A stretch of 64,000 nt of DNA from Sinosporangium siamense (GTDB taxonomy: Bacteria; Actinomycetota; Actinomycetes; Streptosporangiales; Streptosporangiaceae), in assembly GCF_016863435.1 (NCBI RefSeq), contig NZ_BOOW01000001.1, forward strand, positions 1 to 64,000. The letters are read 5' to 3'. Of the stretch, positions 8,577 through 18,097 are shown piece by piece (positions within the stretch are counted from its first letter, which is position 1; each line of letters starts with the position of its first letter). Position numbers and translations under genes: made by a program. The notes beneath the pieces are model-generated. The model was not told the DNA's origin, did no database searches, and saw nothing but the letters and a program-made list of their open reading frames with translations.

Positions 8577-10151
8577 ATGTCGCACACTGTTCGAGTTGTG
8601 TCGTACAGTGTGCGAGTGACATCGAACGCTGTACGAGTAGAGCCGCACCCCCGGCGCTGGTGGATCCTCGGCGCCCTCTGCCTCGCGTTGTTGGTCCTGG
8701 TTGTGGACAATATGATCCTCAACCTGGCCATCCCCTCGCTGATGTCCGAGCTCGGGGCCACCCCCTCGGACATCCAGTGGATCATTGACGCCTACATCCT
8801 GGTCTTCGCCGGTCTGCTCATCACCGCGGGCAGCCTCTCCGACCGCTACGGCAGGCGCCGCTTCCTGATCATCGGCCTGATCATCCTGGGCGGAGCGTCG
8901 GGGGTCGCCATGCTGGGCACCGAGCCGTGGCACCTCGTCGGCGCGCGGGCGCTGATGGGCGTCGGCGGGTCGATCCTGATGCCGAGCACCCTGTCGATCC
9001 TGATCAACGTCTTCGACGGGCCCGAGCGCCGCAAGGCCATCGCCGTGTGGAGCACCGTCGCCATGGTCGGCATGATCCTCGGCCCGACCCTCGGCGGCAC
9101 CCTGCTGGAATACTTCTCCTGGGCCTCGGCCTTCGCGATCAACATCCCGATCGCCCTGATCGCCATCGTCGCCGCGGTCCTGCTCATGCCCGAGTCCAAG
9201 GGCGAGTTCAGGCCCGTCGACCCGGTCGGCGTCGTCCTGTCGATCGTCGGCATGACCGCGCTGGTCTTCGGTGTCATCTCCGGTCCGCACGCGGGTTGGT
9301 CGGCCGCACAGACCCTGGTGGCGTTCGCGATCGCGGTGCTCGCCCTCGGCGGGTTCGTCGTGTGGGAGTCCCGGGTGGCCCACCCGATGCTGCCGATGGA
9401 CCTGTTCAAGAACAAGGAGTTCAGCGGCGCCTCGTTCACGATCCTGCTGATGACCTTCGGCAGCGGGGCCGTCCTGCTCCTGCTGACGCAATATCTCCAG
9501 TTCGTGCAGGGCATGAGCCCGATCGAGGCGGGCCTCGCCTTCCTCCCCTACGCGGCGGCGACCACCGTCTTCAACATCCTCGGCGCCACGCTCGGCCAGA
9601 AGATCGCCAACCGTCCCCTCATCATCGGCGGCATGGCGATCTCCGTCCTCGCCTTCGTCGTCATGGCCTTCCTGCCCGTCGACGACGGCTACTGGATGAT
9701 GCTGGCCGCGCTGTTGATCATGGGCGTCGGCATGGGCCTGGCGGGCCCGTCGGTCTACACGGCGCTCATGAGCGCTGTGCCGAAGAAGCACGCGGGCGTC
9801 GGCTCGGCGGTCAACGACACGCTTCAGCAGGTCGGCGCGGCGCTGAGTGTGGCCCTGCTCGGCAGCGCCCTCGCCGGGATGTATACCGCGGACATGGCGG
9901 CGGACGCCCCGCCCGCGGCCCGCGAGTCCATCGCCGGCGCCATCGCCTCCGGCGACCCCGGGCTGATCGCGGCGGGCAAGGAGGCGTTCGTGTCGGCGAT
10001 GTCCTTCGGCTCGTGGGTGGGCGCCGGGTTCGTCCTCGCCGCGGTGGTGGTCGGCTTCTTCATCCTGCCGCGTACGGCTGCCGCCCCCGCGACGCCGCCC
10101 ACCGGCGCGAACGACGAGGACAGCCACTTCGCGAAGGCTGACAAAGTGTAA
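8577..10151 (+). CDS. MFS exporter, DHA2 (14-TM, EmrB/QacA) family
   Basis: A 524-residue drug:H+ antiporter of the DHA2 family. About 14 hydrophobic helices follow an RRWWILGALCLALLVLVVDN first helix; motif A is LSDRYGRRR and motif C (GPTLGG) lies in helix 5. It would export hydrophobic drugs or metabolites across the membrane. The ATG at 8577 has AAGGG 6 bases upstream, but then three operators would lie inside the coding sequence. A GTG at 8616, 7 bases after a TACAGT -10-like hexamer, would give a leaderless start with the operators on the promoter and the usual short N-terminal tail. Both starts are plausible. The export role is well supported; the substrate is unknown. Confidence 0.92.
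   Translation: MSHTVRVVSYSVRVTSNAVRVEPHPRRWWILGALCLALLVLVVDNMILNLAIPSLMSELGATPSDIQWIIDAYILVFAGLLITAGSLSDRYGRRRFLIIGLIILGGASGVAMLGTEPWHLVGARALMGVGGSILMPSTLSILINVFDGPERRKAIAVWSTVAMVGMILGPTLGGTLLEYFSWASAFAINIPIALIAIVAAVLLMPESKGEFRPVDPVGVVLSIVGMTALVFGVISGPHAGWSAAQTLVAFAIAVLALGGFVVWESRVAHPMLPMDLFKNKEFSGASFTILLMTFGSGAVLLLLTQYLQFVQGMSPIEAGLAFLPYAAATTVFNILGATLGQKIANRPLIIGGMAISVLAFVVMAFLPVDDGYWMMLAALLIMGVGMGLAGPSVYTALMSAVPKKHAGVGSAVNDTLQQVGAALSVALLGSALAGMYTADMAADAPPAARESIAGAIASGDPGLIAAGKEAFVSAMSFGSWVGAGFVLAAVVVGFFILPRTAAAPATPPTGANDEDSHFAKADKV
8580..8636. promoter_or_regulatory. Three operators TCGnACAnTGTnCGA at 21-base spacing
   Basis: The 15-base palindrome TCGnACAnTGTnCGA occurs exactly at 8580-8594 and 8601-8615, and with one change at 8622-8636 (TCGAACGCTGTACGA). 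Starts are exactly 21 bases apart, two helical turns, so bound dimers would line up on one face of the DNA. They sit between the divergent tetR and MFS genes and are the likely TetR binding sites. Confidence 0.8.
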
Positions 10152-10218
10152 GGAGATATGAAATCGCGCCGACAATGTGCCGCTGGGAGCAGAGCCGTGT
10201 TGCCGGGATACTGGAGAT

Positions 10219-11513
10219 ATGTCTGACCTCCTCGCCCGCCACCGGGCAGTGATCCCCAACTGGGTGGCCGTTTATTACGACGAGCCCATCGAGATCGTGA
10301 GCGGCAAGGGCAACCGGGTGGTGGACGCCTCAGGCAAGACTTACCTGGACTTCTTCGCCGGCATTCTGACCAACATGATCGGCTACGACGTGCCCGAGGT
10401 GCGGGAGGCCGTGGAGCGCCAGCTCGCCACAGGCGTGGTGCACACCTCTACGGTCTACCTGCTCCGCGGGCAGGTCGAGCTGGCCGAGAAGATCGCCAAG
10501 CTGTCCGGCATCAAGGACGCCAAGGTCTTCTTCACCAACTCGGGCACCGAGGCCAACGAGACCGCGCTGCTCCTCGCGACCTACGCCCGCAAGACCGACC
10601 AGGTGCTGGCGATGCGGCAGAGCTACCACGGCCGGTCGTTCGGCGCGATCGGTGTGACCTCCAACCGGTCGTGGAAGAACAACTCCTACTCGCCGCTCAA
10701 CGTGCACTTCCTGCACGGCGCCGACCGCCACCTCCCGCAGTTCCGCGCGATGAACGACGCGGACTACATCGCCGCCTGCGTGGCGGACCTGCGGCACGTG
10801 CTCGCCACCACCGTCGGCGGCGACGTCGCGGCGCTCATCGCCGAGCCGGTCCAGGGCGTCGGCGGGTTCACCATGGCACCCGACGGTCTGTTCGCCGCCT
10901 ACAAGGAGGTTCTCGACGAGCAGGGCATCCTGTTCATCTCCGACGAGGTCCAGACAGGCTGGGGCCGGACGGGCAGCGCCTTCTTCGGCATCCAGAACCA
11001 CGGCGTCACGCCCGACATGATGACCTTCGCCAAGGGCCTCGGCAACGGCTTCGCCGTCGGCGGCATCGTGGCGCGGGGCGACCTGATGGACAGCCTCCAC
11101 GCGACCGGCCTCGCCACCTTCGGCGGCAACCCCATCTCCATGGCAGCCGCCAAAGCCACCCTCGACTACGTGCTCGACCACGACCTGCAGGCCAACGCCG
11201 CCCGCACCGGCGCGCACATCATCGCCGGGCTGCGCGAGGCGGGCAAGCGCCTCCCGATCGTCGGCGACGTGCGCGGCAAGGGCCTCATGTTCGCCGTCGA
11301 GCTCGTGGACCCGGCGACCGGCGCCCCGGCGCCCGCGCTCGCCGCGCGTTTCATGGAGGAGACCAAGAAGGCCGGCCTGCTCGCCGGCAAGGGCGGGCTG
11401 TACGGCAACGCCCTCCGCATGGCTCCTCCCCTCACCCTGACCATGGACGAGGCCGCCGAGGGCCTCGGCATCATCGTCGCCGCCCTTGAGACCATCAACG
11501 CCGAGGTGGCGTC

Positions 11514-11517
<4 letters not shown>
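10219..11517 (+). CDS. Class III aminotransferase (beta-alanine/AGXT2-like)
   Basis: A 432-residue class III PLP aminotransferase. The PLP lysine is about K272 (TFAKGLGNGF), preceded by SDEVQTGWGRTG, and the SGTEANE block is near 108. The sequence most resembles the AGXT2/omega-amino-acid:pyruvate group that acts on beta-alanine or beta-aminoisobutyrate. It overlaps mmsA by 4 bases (GTGA), and MmsA would process the semialdehyde product. I chose the ATG at 10219 by family alignment; its Shine-Dalgarno GGAG is only 2 bases away, and the identical nonamer GGAGATATG also occurs 61 bases upstream. The 67 bases after the MFS stop contain no clear terminator, so readthrough from the MFS gene is possible. 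Confidence 0.9.
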
Positions 11518-13022
<1,505 letters not shown>

Positions 13023-13036
13023 CTTTGTACGGCATG

Positions 13037-13063
13037 AGCCCCGCGAGACGACCTCGCGGGGCT
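13037..13063 (+). terminator. Intrinsic terminator after mmsA
   Basis: An 11-base-pair stem (AGCCCCGCGAG/CTCGCGGGGCT) with a 5-base loop is followed by TT. It lies 15 bases after the mmsA stop and overlaps one copy of the TACGGCATGAGCC word. Confidence 0.85.
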
Positions 13064-13227
13064 TTGCCGTAGGCAGGCGCATGGCGTGAGGTGCCTGAGG
13101 GGCAAGAAATGCGGCTCTCTTGTGCCGCCCTTTAGTGCTCACCGGAGAGGACTACGGGCGCGGGGCCCGATAGGCCGGGATCTCGGAGACACGGCGTTTC
13201 GCACGTCGGGAAAGAGAGCACGAGAGC

Positions 13228-13506
13228 ATGCCTTCGACCATTGAACGCGGCATAGTGAGCGGCGTGTTCGCCGCGGCCTTTCTTGTGGCCGCGCCCGCAC
13301 ACGCGGTGTCCCCCGGCCCGAAGGGGGATTCGACCGCACCGGTGGGCGCCGGGCAAACGGGGGCCGGCACGTCGGGGAGCACATGCGGAACATCTGCCGC
13401 CGCAGGTGACGAGACGACGGGCATCCCGGTCTGCGCCGTGTCGTTGCCCGCGTGCGCGACGGACGTGGCGGTCGTGGGAGAGGTCCCGCCCTGCGCGGTG
13501 ACCTGA
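13228..13506 (+). CDS. Small secreted protein, unknown function
   Basis: A 92-residue protein I do not recognise. Residues 1-26 make a good Sec signal peptide (FAAAFLVAAPAHA then cleavage). The mature part is rich in Gly, Ser, Thr and Ala with four cysteines (TCGT, PVCA, PACA, PPCA) that could form two disulfides. The Shine-Dalgarno (GAGAG) is weak, and codon use is typical of the genome. It sits alone between the mmsA terminator and the lipoprotein gene. Actinomycetes encode many such small exported proteins; the role is unknown. Confidence 0.6.
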   Translation: MPSTIERGIVSGVFAAAFLVAAPAHAVSPGPKGDSTAPVGAGQTGAGTSGSTCGTSAAAGDETTGIPVCAVSLPACATDVAVVGEVPPCAVT

Positions 13507-13601
13507 GGGGAAAGCGTGCGGCAGGTGGGTGAGGAGCCTCAAGGCCGGTAGGCTCCGGGCAGGTGGCAGGAACGGCTTCTCGGCGCGGAGGGGGATGTCT
13601 G

Positions 13602-14780
13602 GTGGGTGGCGGGCTTCGCCGTACTCGGCTGATCGCGGTCGTGGGAGCGGCGGGGGTGCTGCTCACCGCCTGTGGGAGCGGCACGGGATCGCCCACGTCG
13701 GTGCGCGCGGCGCGGCAGTCGCCGTCCCCGGCCCCCACGGCGGCACCGTCGGCCACGCCGCCCAGTCAGGGCACGTTGCGCATCCTCACCTTCCGCGGCT
13801 ACATGGAGTGGGGCGGCACCGATCCCCGGCTCAACTGGGTCTCGCCGTTCGAGCGGGAGTCCGGATGCCGCATCGCGCGGCAGGAGTCGGTGCAGACGGC
13901 GGAGGAGATGGAGCGCCATCTGCGCGAGGGCACCTTCGACGTGGTGTCGGCTCCGCCCGAGGTCGCGGGGTGGCTGATCGAGAAGGAGCGGGCGAAGGCG
14001 CTGGACACCTCGCAGGTGGAGGGCTACGACGACCTGCCGAAGCACCTGCGCCACCTCAAGGCGGCCACTCGCGGCGACAAGGTGTACGGCGTGCCGTTCC
14101 TGTGGAGTGCCTTCGAGCTGATGGGGCGGGGCGACAGGCCCACGTCGTGGCGTCAGCTGTTCACAGGTGGGCGGGTCGCGCTCAAGGACTCGCCCATGAG
14201 CATCGCGATCGGGGCGCTGGCGATGCGGGACGAGCTCGGGATCGCCGACCCCTTCCAGCTGAGTGAGCGGCAGCTCGAGCAGGTGGTCAAGGCCATGAGG
14301 AACGACGGCCAGGTCTACTGGAAGGACACGGTCGACGCGATCGAGTCGTTCGTCGCCGGGGGCGACAAGCGGGCCGTGCTCGGTCAGATGTTCCCCTATC
14401 ACCGCGAGTTGCTGACGAAGACCGGCGGGTCGGTGCGTGCGGCGAAGAGGTTGCCGACGACCGCCTCGGCCGACATGTGGATGATGACGACGTCGGCCAC
14501 GAGTCCCACCTGCGGCTACCGGTGGTTGTCGCACATGAACTCGGCGAAGGTGCAGGAGCAGGCGGCGGCCTGGACCGGGATGGCCCCGGCCAACGCGCGG
14601 GCCTGTGACGGCAAGGCACGGCGCATGTGCGCGATCCACCCGGCGGGGGAAGCGCTGCGCGATGTGCATTTCGCGGTGATGCCGGCCAAGGACTGCAAGG
14701 CGCACGACGGCAAGTGCGCGGACTACGAGGCCTGGACACGCGCGTGGCGCGACCTCGTGAAGCCGAAGGACGGCTCCTGA
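13602..14780 (+). CDS. Extracellular solute-binding lipoprotein, polyamine-binding-like
   Basis: A 392-residue lipoprotein. The lipobox LLTAC lies about 22-26 residues from the start, followed by a Pro/Ser/Thr-rich linker and a periplasmic-binding-protein fold like PotD/PotF (LRILTFRGYMEW and FERESGCRI at the N-lobe). It would bind a polyamine or a related cation outside the membrane. The GTG at 13602 has GGAGGGGG 7-8 bases upstream and is better than the GTG at 13563. No ABC permease or ATPase is next to it, so it is an orphan binding protein or serves a distant transporter. The neighbouring GABA genes make a putrescine-type ligand reasonable but unproven. Confidence 0.82.
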   Translation: MGGGLRRTRLIAVVGAAGVLLTACGSGTGSPTSVRAARQSPSPAPTAAPSATPPSQGTLRILTFRGYMEWGGTDPRLNWVSPFERESGCRIARQESVQTAEEMERHLREGTFDVVSAPPEVAGWLIEKERAKALDTSQVEGYDDLPKHLRHLKAATRGDKVYGVPFLWSAFELMGRGDRPTSWRQLFTGGRVALKDSPMSIAIGALAMRDELGIADPFQLSERQLEQVVKAMRNDGQVYWKDTVDAIESFVAGGDKRAVLGQMFPYHRELLTKTGGSVRAAKRLPTTASADMWMMTTSATSPTCGYRWLSHMNSAKVQEQAAAWTGMAPANARACDGKARRMCAIHPAGEALRDVHFAVMPAKDCKAHDGKCADYEAWTRAWRDLVKPKDGS

Positions 14781-14897
14781 CCCACGCGGGGGCGGTCCGT
14801 CAAGTGGACCGTTCGCTGTAGGGGTTTTCCGTGCTCGGCCGGGCTACCGGCGGTGGATTTCGTGCTTGTTGCGGTGATTCGTGCTGACATCACTATC

Positions 14898-14913
14898 GAC
14901 TGGTCGACCAGTC
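14898..14913. promoter_or_regulatory. 16-base perfect palindrome upstream of the dehydrogenase
   Basis: GACTGGTCGACCAGTC is a perfect palindrome ending 19 bases before the start codon at 14933. It resembles TetR-family operators. It also looks like a DasR site lacking the central TA, which would break DasR spacing. The TetR encoded at 19.5-20.2 kb is a candidate regulator. Confidence 0.6.
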
Positions 14914-14932
14914 AGTTGATATTTTGCTTGTC

Positions 14933-16159
14933 ATGAGAATCCTTCTGGTAGGAGCCGGCGGGGTCGGCTCCGCTGTCGTGCCCATCGCCGCCCGGCGAGA
15001 TTTCTACGAACACATCGTGGTCGCGGACTCTGAACAGAGCCGGGCCGCCGCGGCGGTCGCCAGGGTCGCCGACCCCCGGTTCAGCGCCATCGCACTGGAC
15101 GCCGCAGACGAGGCCGCGGTCGCGGCGGCACTCCGTGAGCACCGCTGCGACGTGCTGTTCAACGCGGTGGACCCGCGGTTCACGATGCCGCTCTTCCGCG
15201 CCGCCCTCAGCGCGGGAGCGCACTACCTGGACATGGCCATGTCGCTGTCCAAGCCCCACCCCGTCCGTCCGTACGAACTGACCGGGGTCAAACTCGGCGA
15301 CGAGCAGTTCGCGCTCGACGACAGGTGGCGCGACTCGGGGCGGCTGGCGCTGGTCGGGATGGGGGTCGAGCCGGGGCTCGCGGATGTGTTCGCCCGCTAT
15401 GCGGCCGACCACCTCTTCCGCGAGATCGAGGAGATCGGCGTGCGCGACGGGTCCAACCTGGTCGTGGACGGCTATGACTTCGCGCCGACGTTCTCCATCT
15501 GGACGACGATCGAAGAGTGCCTCAACCCGCCTGTGATCTGGGAGAACGGCGACTGGCACACGACCGAGCCGTTCAGCGGGGCCGAGGTGTTCCACTTCCC
15601 CGAGGGCATCGGGCCCGTCGAATGTGTGAACGTCGAGCACGAGGAGGTGCTGCTCGTGCCGCGTTTCCTCGACGTGAAGCGGGTCACCTTCAAATATGGG
15701 CTGGGGGAGGAGTTCATCGGCGTGCTGAAGACCCTGCACAAGCTGGGTCTGGACACCACCGACAAGGTAAAGGTCGGCGGCATCGAGGTGTCGCCGCGCG
15801 ACCTGGTGGCGGCGCGGTTGCCCGACCCGGCCGGGCTCGGGGAGCGCATGCGGGGCAAGACCTGCGCGGGCACGTGGGTGAAGGGCACGGGCAAGGACGG
15901 CGCTCCGCGCGAGGTCTACCTGTATCACGTGGTGGACAACGCGTGGACCATGGACGAGTACGGCTCGCAGGCGGTGGTGTGGCAGACCGCGGTGCACCCG
16001 GTGGTGGCGCTGGAGCTGCTGGCGGGCGGGCAGTGGGCGGGAGCCGGGGTGCTCGGCCCGGAGGCGTTCGACGCGGTGCCGTTCCTGAACCTGCTGAAGG
16101 ACTACGGATCCCCGTGGGGCGTGCGTGAGGACACCGCCGCCGAGCCGATCGCGGTCTGA
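14933..16159 (+). CDS. Saccharopine dehydrogenase-like NAD(P)-binding protein
   Basis: A 408-residue protein with an N-terminal Rossmann motif (ILLVGAGGVGSAV) and the saccharopine dehydrogenase C-terminal catalytic-like domain. Family members oxidise or reduce saccharopine-like secondary amines; homologues next to gabT and aldehyde dehydrogenase genes are probably involved in lysine, carboxynorspermidine or GABA metabolism. I chose the ATG at 14933 rather than the TTG at 14924 because the Rossmann strand begins there. A 16-base palindrome lies just upstream. The substrate is not determinable from sequence. Confidence 0.85.
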   Translation: MRILLVGAGGVGSAVVPIAARRDFYEHIVVADSEQSRAAAAVARVADPRFSAIALDAADEAAVAAALREHRCDVLFNAVDPRFTMPLFRAALSAGAHYLDMAMSLSKPHPVRPYELTGVKLGDEQFALDDRWRDSGRLALVGMGVEPGLADVFARYAADHLFREIEEIGVRDGSNLVVDGYDFAPTFSIWTTIEECLNPPVIWENGDWHTTEPFSGAEVFHFPEGIGPVECVNVEHEEVLLVPRFLDVKRVTFKYGLGEEFIGVLKTLHKLGLDTTDKVKVGGIEVSPRDLVAARLPDPAGLGERMRGKTCAGTWVKGTGKDGAPREVYLYHVVDNAWTMDEYGSQAVVWQTAVHPVVALELLAGGQWAGAGVLGPEAFDAVPFLNLLKDYGSPWGVREDTAAEPIAV

Positions 16160-16217
16160 GCGATCGGGCGCTCCACGCGGCCCGGCGGGTCGTAAGGCGC
16201 GGCTGGGGCCGGGCGGG

Positions 16218-16442
16218 TCATTCGGCGAGGCGGGCGATCGCCTGGCCGGCGCGGGTGCGGCCCTGGCGCACGGGCGCGACGAGGTCGAGGGTCTCCGCGC
16301 ACTCGTGGCAGGCGAGCACATAGGCGCTGCTCGGGAGCCGGCCGACCCGGACGCGGGGACGCGGCCACTTCTTATGGCACACGACGCAGGCGTCGCCGTC
16401 GCGTTGTGCGGAGGTCAGGTGCCCAGGATCGAAGGTCAACAT
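16218..16442 (-). CDS. Small putative zinc-ribbon protein
   Basis: A 74-residue protein with two CxxC knuckles, CVVCHKKW near residue 19 and ACHEC near residue 44, spaced about 25 residues apart as in a zinc ribbon. No catalytic domain is visible. It converges on the saccharopine dehydrogenase-like gene. A palindromic GTTATAAC in its upstream region may be part of the promoter. Function is unknown; metal binding is inferred from the cysteines. Confidence 0.7.
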   Translation of the reverse strand: MLTFDPGHLTSAQRDGDACVVCHKKWPRPRVRVGRLPSSAYVLACHECAETLDLVAPVRQGRTRAGQAIARLAE

Positions 16443-16604
16443 GACTCATGCCGTTTCGGACCGATCAAGGATCATCACGCGCCTTTCGGTGATCGGCCTG
16501 TCTTGTACCGGAACCGTTATAACCCTGAGCTCTCTTGAGATCGTCTAGCGCGACGTCAAGCCCGGGTTAAATCACCGCCGTTCTGTTTCCCTCATAACCG
16601 CAAA

Positions 16605-16635
16605 TGGGGCACCCAGCATCAAGCCGGGTGCCCCA
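16605..16635 (-). terminator. Terminator after gabT
   Basis: A 10-base-pair stem (TGGGGCACCC/GGGTGCCCCA) with an 11-base loop begins 14 bases after the gabT stop. On the minus strand it is followed by TTTG. Confidence 0.75.
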
Positions 16636-16648
16636 ATCGCGCAGGGTT

Positions 16649-18010
16649 TTAGACGGTGGCGAGTGCCTTCTCCAGAATTGTGAGACCTTCCTCCAGGAGA
16701 TGGTCGGGAATGACCAGCGGCGGAAGGAAACGCAGGACATTGCCGTATGTGCCCGCTGTGAGCACCAGCAGCCCCTCGGCGTGGCAACGCTTGGCCACCG
16801 CGGCGGCAGCCGCCGGGTCGGGCTCGGTCGTGCCCGGCCGTACCAGCTCGATCGCGATCATGGCGCCCCGGCCGCGTACGTCGCCGATGGCCTCGTTGCG
16901 CTCGGCCATGGCGCGCAGGCGCGGGAGCATGATGCCGCCGATGTGGCGGGCACGCTCGACGAGCCCGTCGGACTCGATCGTCTCCAGCACCGCTAGAGCC
17001 GCCTCGCAGGCGAGCGGGTTGCCGCCGTAGGTGCCACCGAGACCGCCGACGTGCACCTTGTCGAGGATCTCGGCCCGGCCGGTGACGGCGGCCAGCGGGA
17101 GACCGCCCGCGATGCCCTTGGCCGTGCAGATGATGTCGGGCACGATGCCCTCGTCCTCACAGGCGAACAGGTCGCCGGTGCGGGCGAAGCCGGTCTGCAC
17201 CTCGTCGGCGATGAACACGATGCCGTTCTCGCGGCAGAACTCCGCGATCCTCGGCATGAACCCCTTGGCCGGTTCGATGAACCCGCCCTCACCCGCGATC
17301 GGCTCGATGACCACGGCGGCGACGTTCTCGGCGCCGATCTGCTTGTTGATCGCGTCGATGGCCTGAGCGGCGGCCTCGGCGGCGCAGTTCTCCGGGCCGG
17401 ACGGCCACCGGAACGGGTAGGCCAGCGGCACCCGGTAGACCTCCGGGGCGAAGGGGCCGAACCCGTGCTTGTACGGCATGTTCTTGGCCGTCAGCGTCAT
17501 GGTGAGCAGCGTCCTGCCGTGGTAGCCGTGGTCGAACACCACGACGGCCTGGCGGCCGGTGGCGTGCCGGGCCACCTTGACGGCGTTCTCCACGGCCTCG
17601 GCGCCGCTGTTGACGAGAAAGGTGCGCTTCTCGTGGTCACCCGGGGTCAGCGCGTTGAGCTGCTCGCAGACCGCGACATACGACTCGTACGGCGTGACCA
17701 TGAAACACGTGTGCGTGAAGTCGGCCACCTGCCTGCTCACCCGCTCGACCACCCGGGGCGCGGCGTTGCCCACGTTGGTCACGGCGATGCCGGCGCCGAA
17801 GTCGATCAGCGAGTTGCCGTCGGCGTCGACCAGGACCCCGCCGCCCGCCTGGGTCACGAAGACCGGCAGCGTGGTGCCGATGCCCGGCGGGACCGCGGCC
17901 TGCTTGCGGGCCAGCAGCTCCGTGGACTTCGGCCCGGGGATCGCGGTCACCAACCGGCGCTCCTGCGGCAGCGACGGGCCGCCCTGCGAGTTAGTCATGC
18001 TGCCGACCAT
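16649..18010 (-). CDS. gabT: 4-aminobutyrate aminotransferase
   Basis: A 453-residue class III aminotransferase matching GabT, which transfers the amino group of GABA to 2-oxoglutarate and yields succinate semialdehyde. The PLP lysine is about K298 ([12 protein letters not shown]), preceded by [12 protein letters not shown], and the [12 protein letters not shown] block is near 134. The ATG at 18010 has GGAAGG 8 bases upstream; an ATG at 17998 is the alternative. It is divergent from a PucR gene 87 bases away, its likely regulator. The aldehyde dehydrogenase at 20.4 kb is a candidate for the next step. Confidence 0.93.
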   Translation of the reverse strand: MVGSMTNSQGGPSLPQERRLVTAIPGPKSTELLARKQAAVPPGIGTTLPVFVTQAGGGVLVDADGNSLIDFGAGIAVTNVGNAAPRVVERVSRQVADFTHTCFMVTPYESYVAVCEQLNALTPGDHEKRTFLVNSGAEAVENAVKVARHATGRQAVVVFDHGYHGRTLLTMTLTAKNMPYKHGFGPFAPEVYRVPLAYPFRWPSGPENCAAEAAAQAIDAINKQIGAENVAAVVIEPIAGEGGFIEPAKGFMPRIAEFCRENGIVFIADEVQTGFARTGDLFACEDEGIVPDIICTAKGIAGGLPLAAVTGRAEILDKVHVGGLGGTYGGNPLACEAALAVLETIESDGLVERARHIGGIMLPRLRAMAERNEAIGDVRGRGAMIAIELVRPGTTEPDPAAAAAVAKRCHAEGLLVLTAGTYGNVLRFLPPLVIPDHLLEEGLTILEKALATV

Positions 18011-18039
18011 ACGTGGTGCCTTCCGACCTGCCGATATGT

Positions 18040-18058
18040 CGCCATGGCGCATTATGCT
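18040..18058. promoter_or_regulatory. Palindrome and -10-like box between gabT and pucR
   Basis: CGCCATGGCG (18040-18049) is a perfect 10-base palindrome in the 87-base divergent gap. It is followed by TATGCT (18053-18058), a TAnnnT hexamer facing the PucR gene. It may be the site through which PucR controls both genes. Confidence 0.4.
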
Positions 18059-18097
18059 GAGGCTTATTGGCCGAAATGTACAACCGGGGGCTCATAC

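Noticed and set aside
10158-10226. 22-codon ORF after the MFS gene
   Set aside because: AGGAG is only 2 bases from the ATG and the frame overlaps the aminotransferase start without conservation; more likely a duplicated GGAGATATG word.
8544-10259. 831-codon minus-strand frame extending the TetR gene
   Set aside because: It is antisense to the MFS gene, reads as Arg/Gly/Asp/His low complexity, and the TetR start at 8543 has a perfect Shine-Dalgarno.
14898-14913. DasR operator upstream of the saccharopine-dehydrogenase-like gene
   Set aside because: It lacks the central two bases of the 16-base dre, which would change the spacing of the half sites.
17051-18097. Long plus-strand frame running into the PucR gene
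   Set aside because: It lies antisense to gabT and has no domain until the ATG at 18098.
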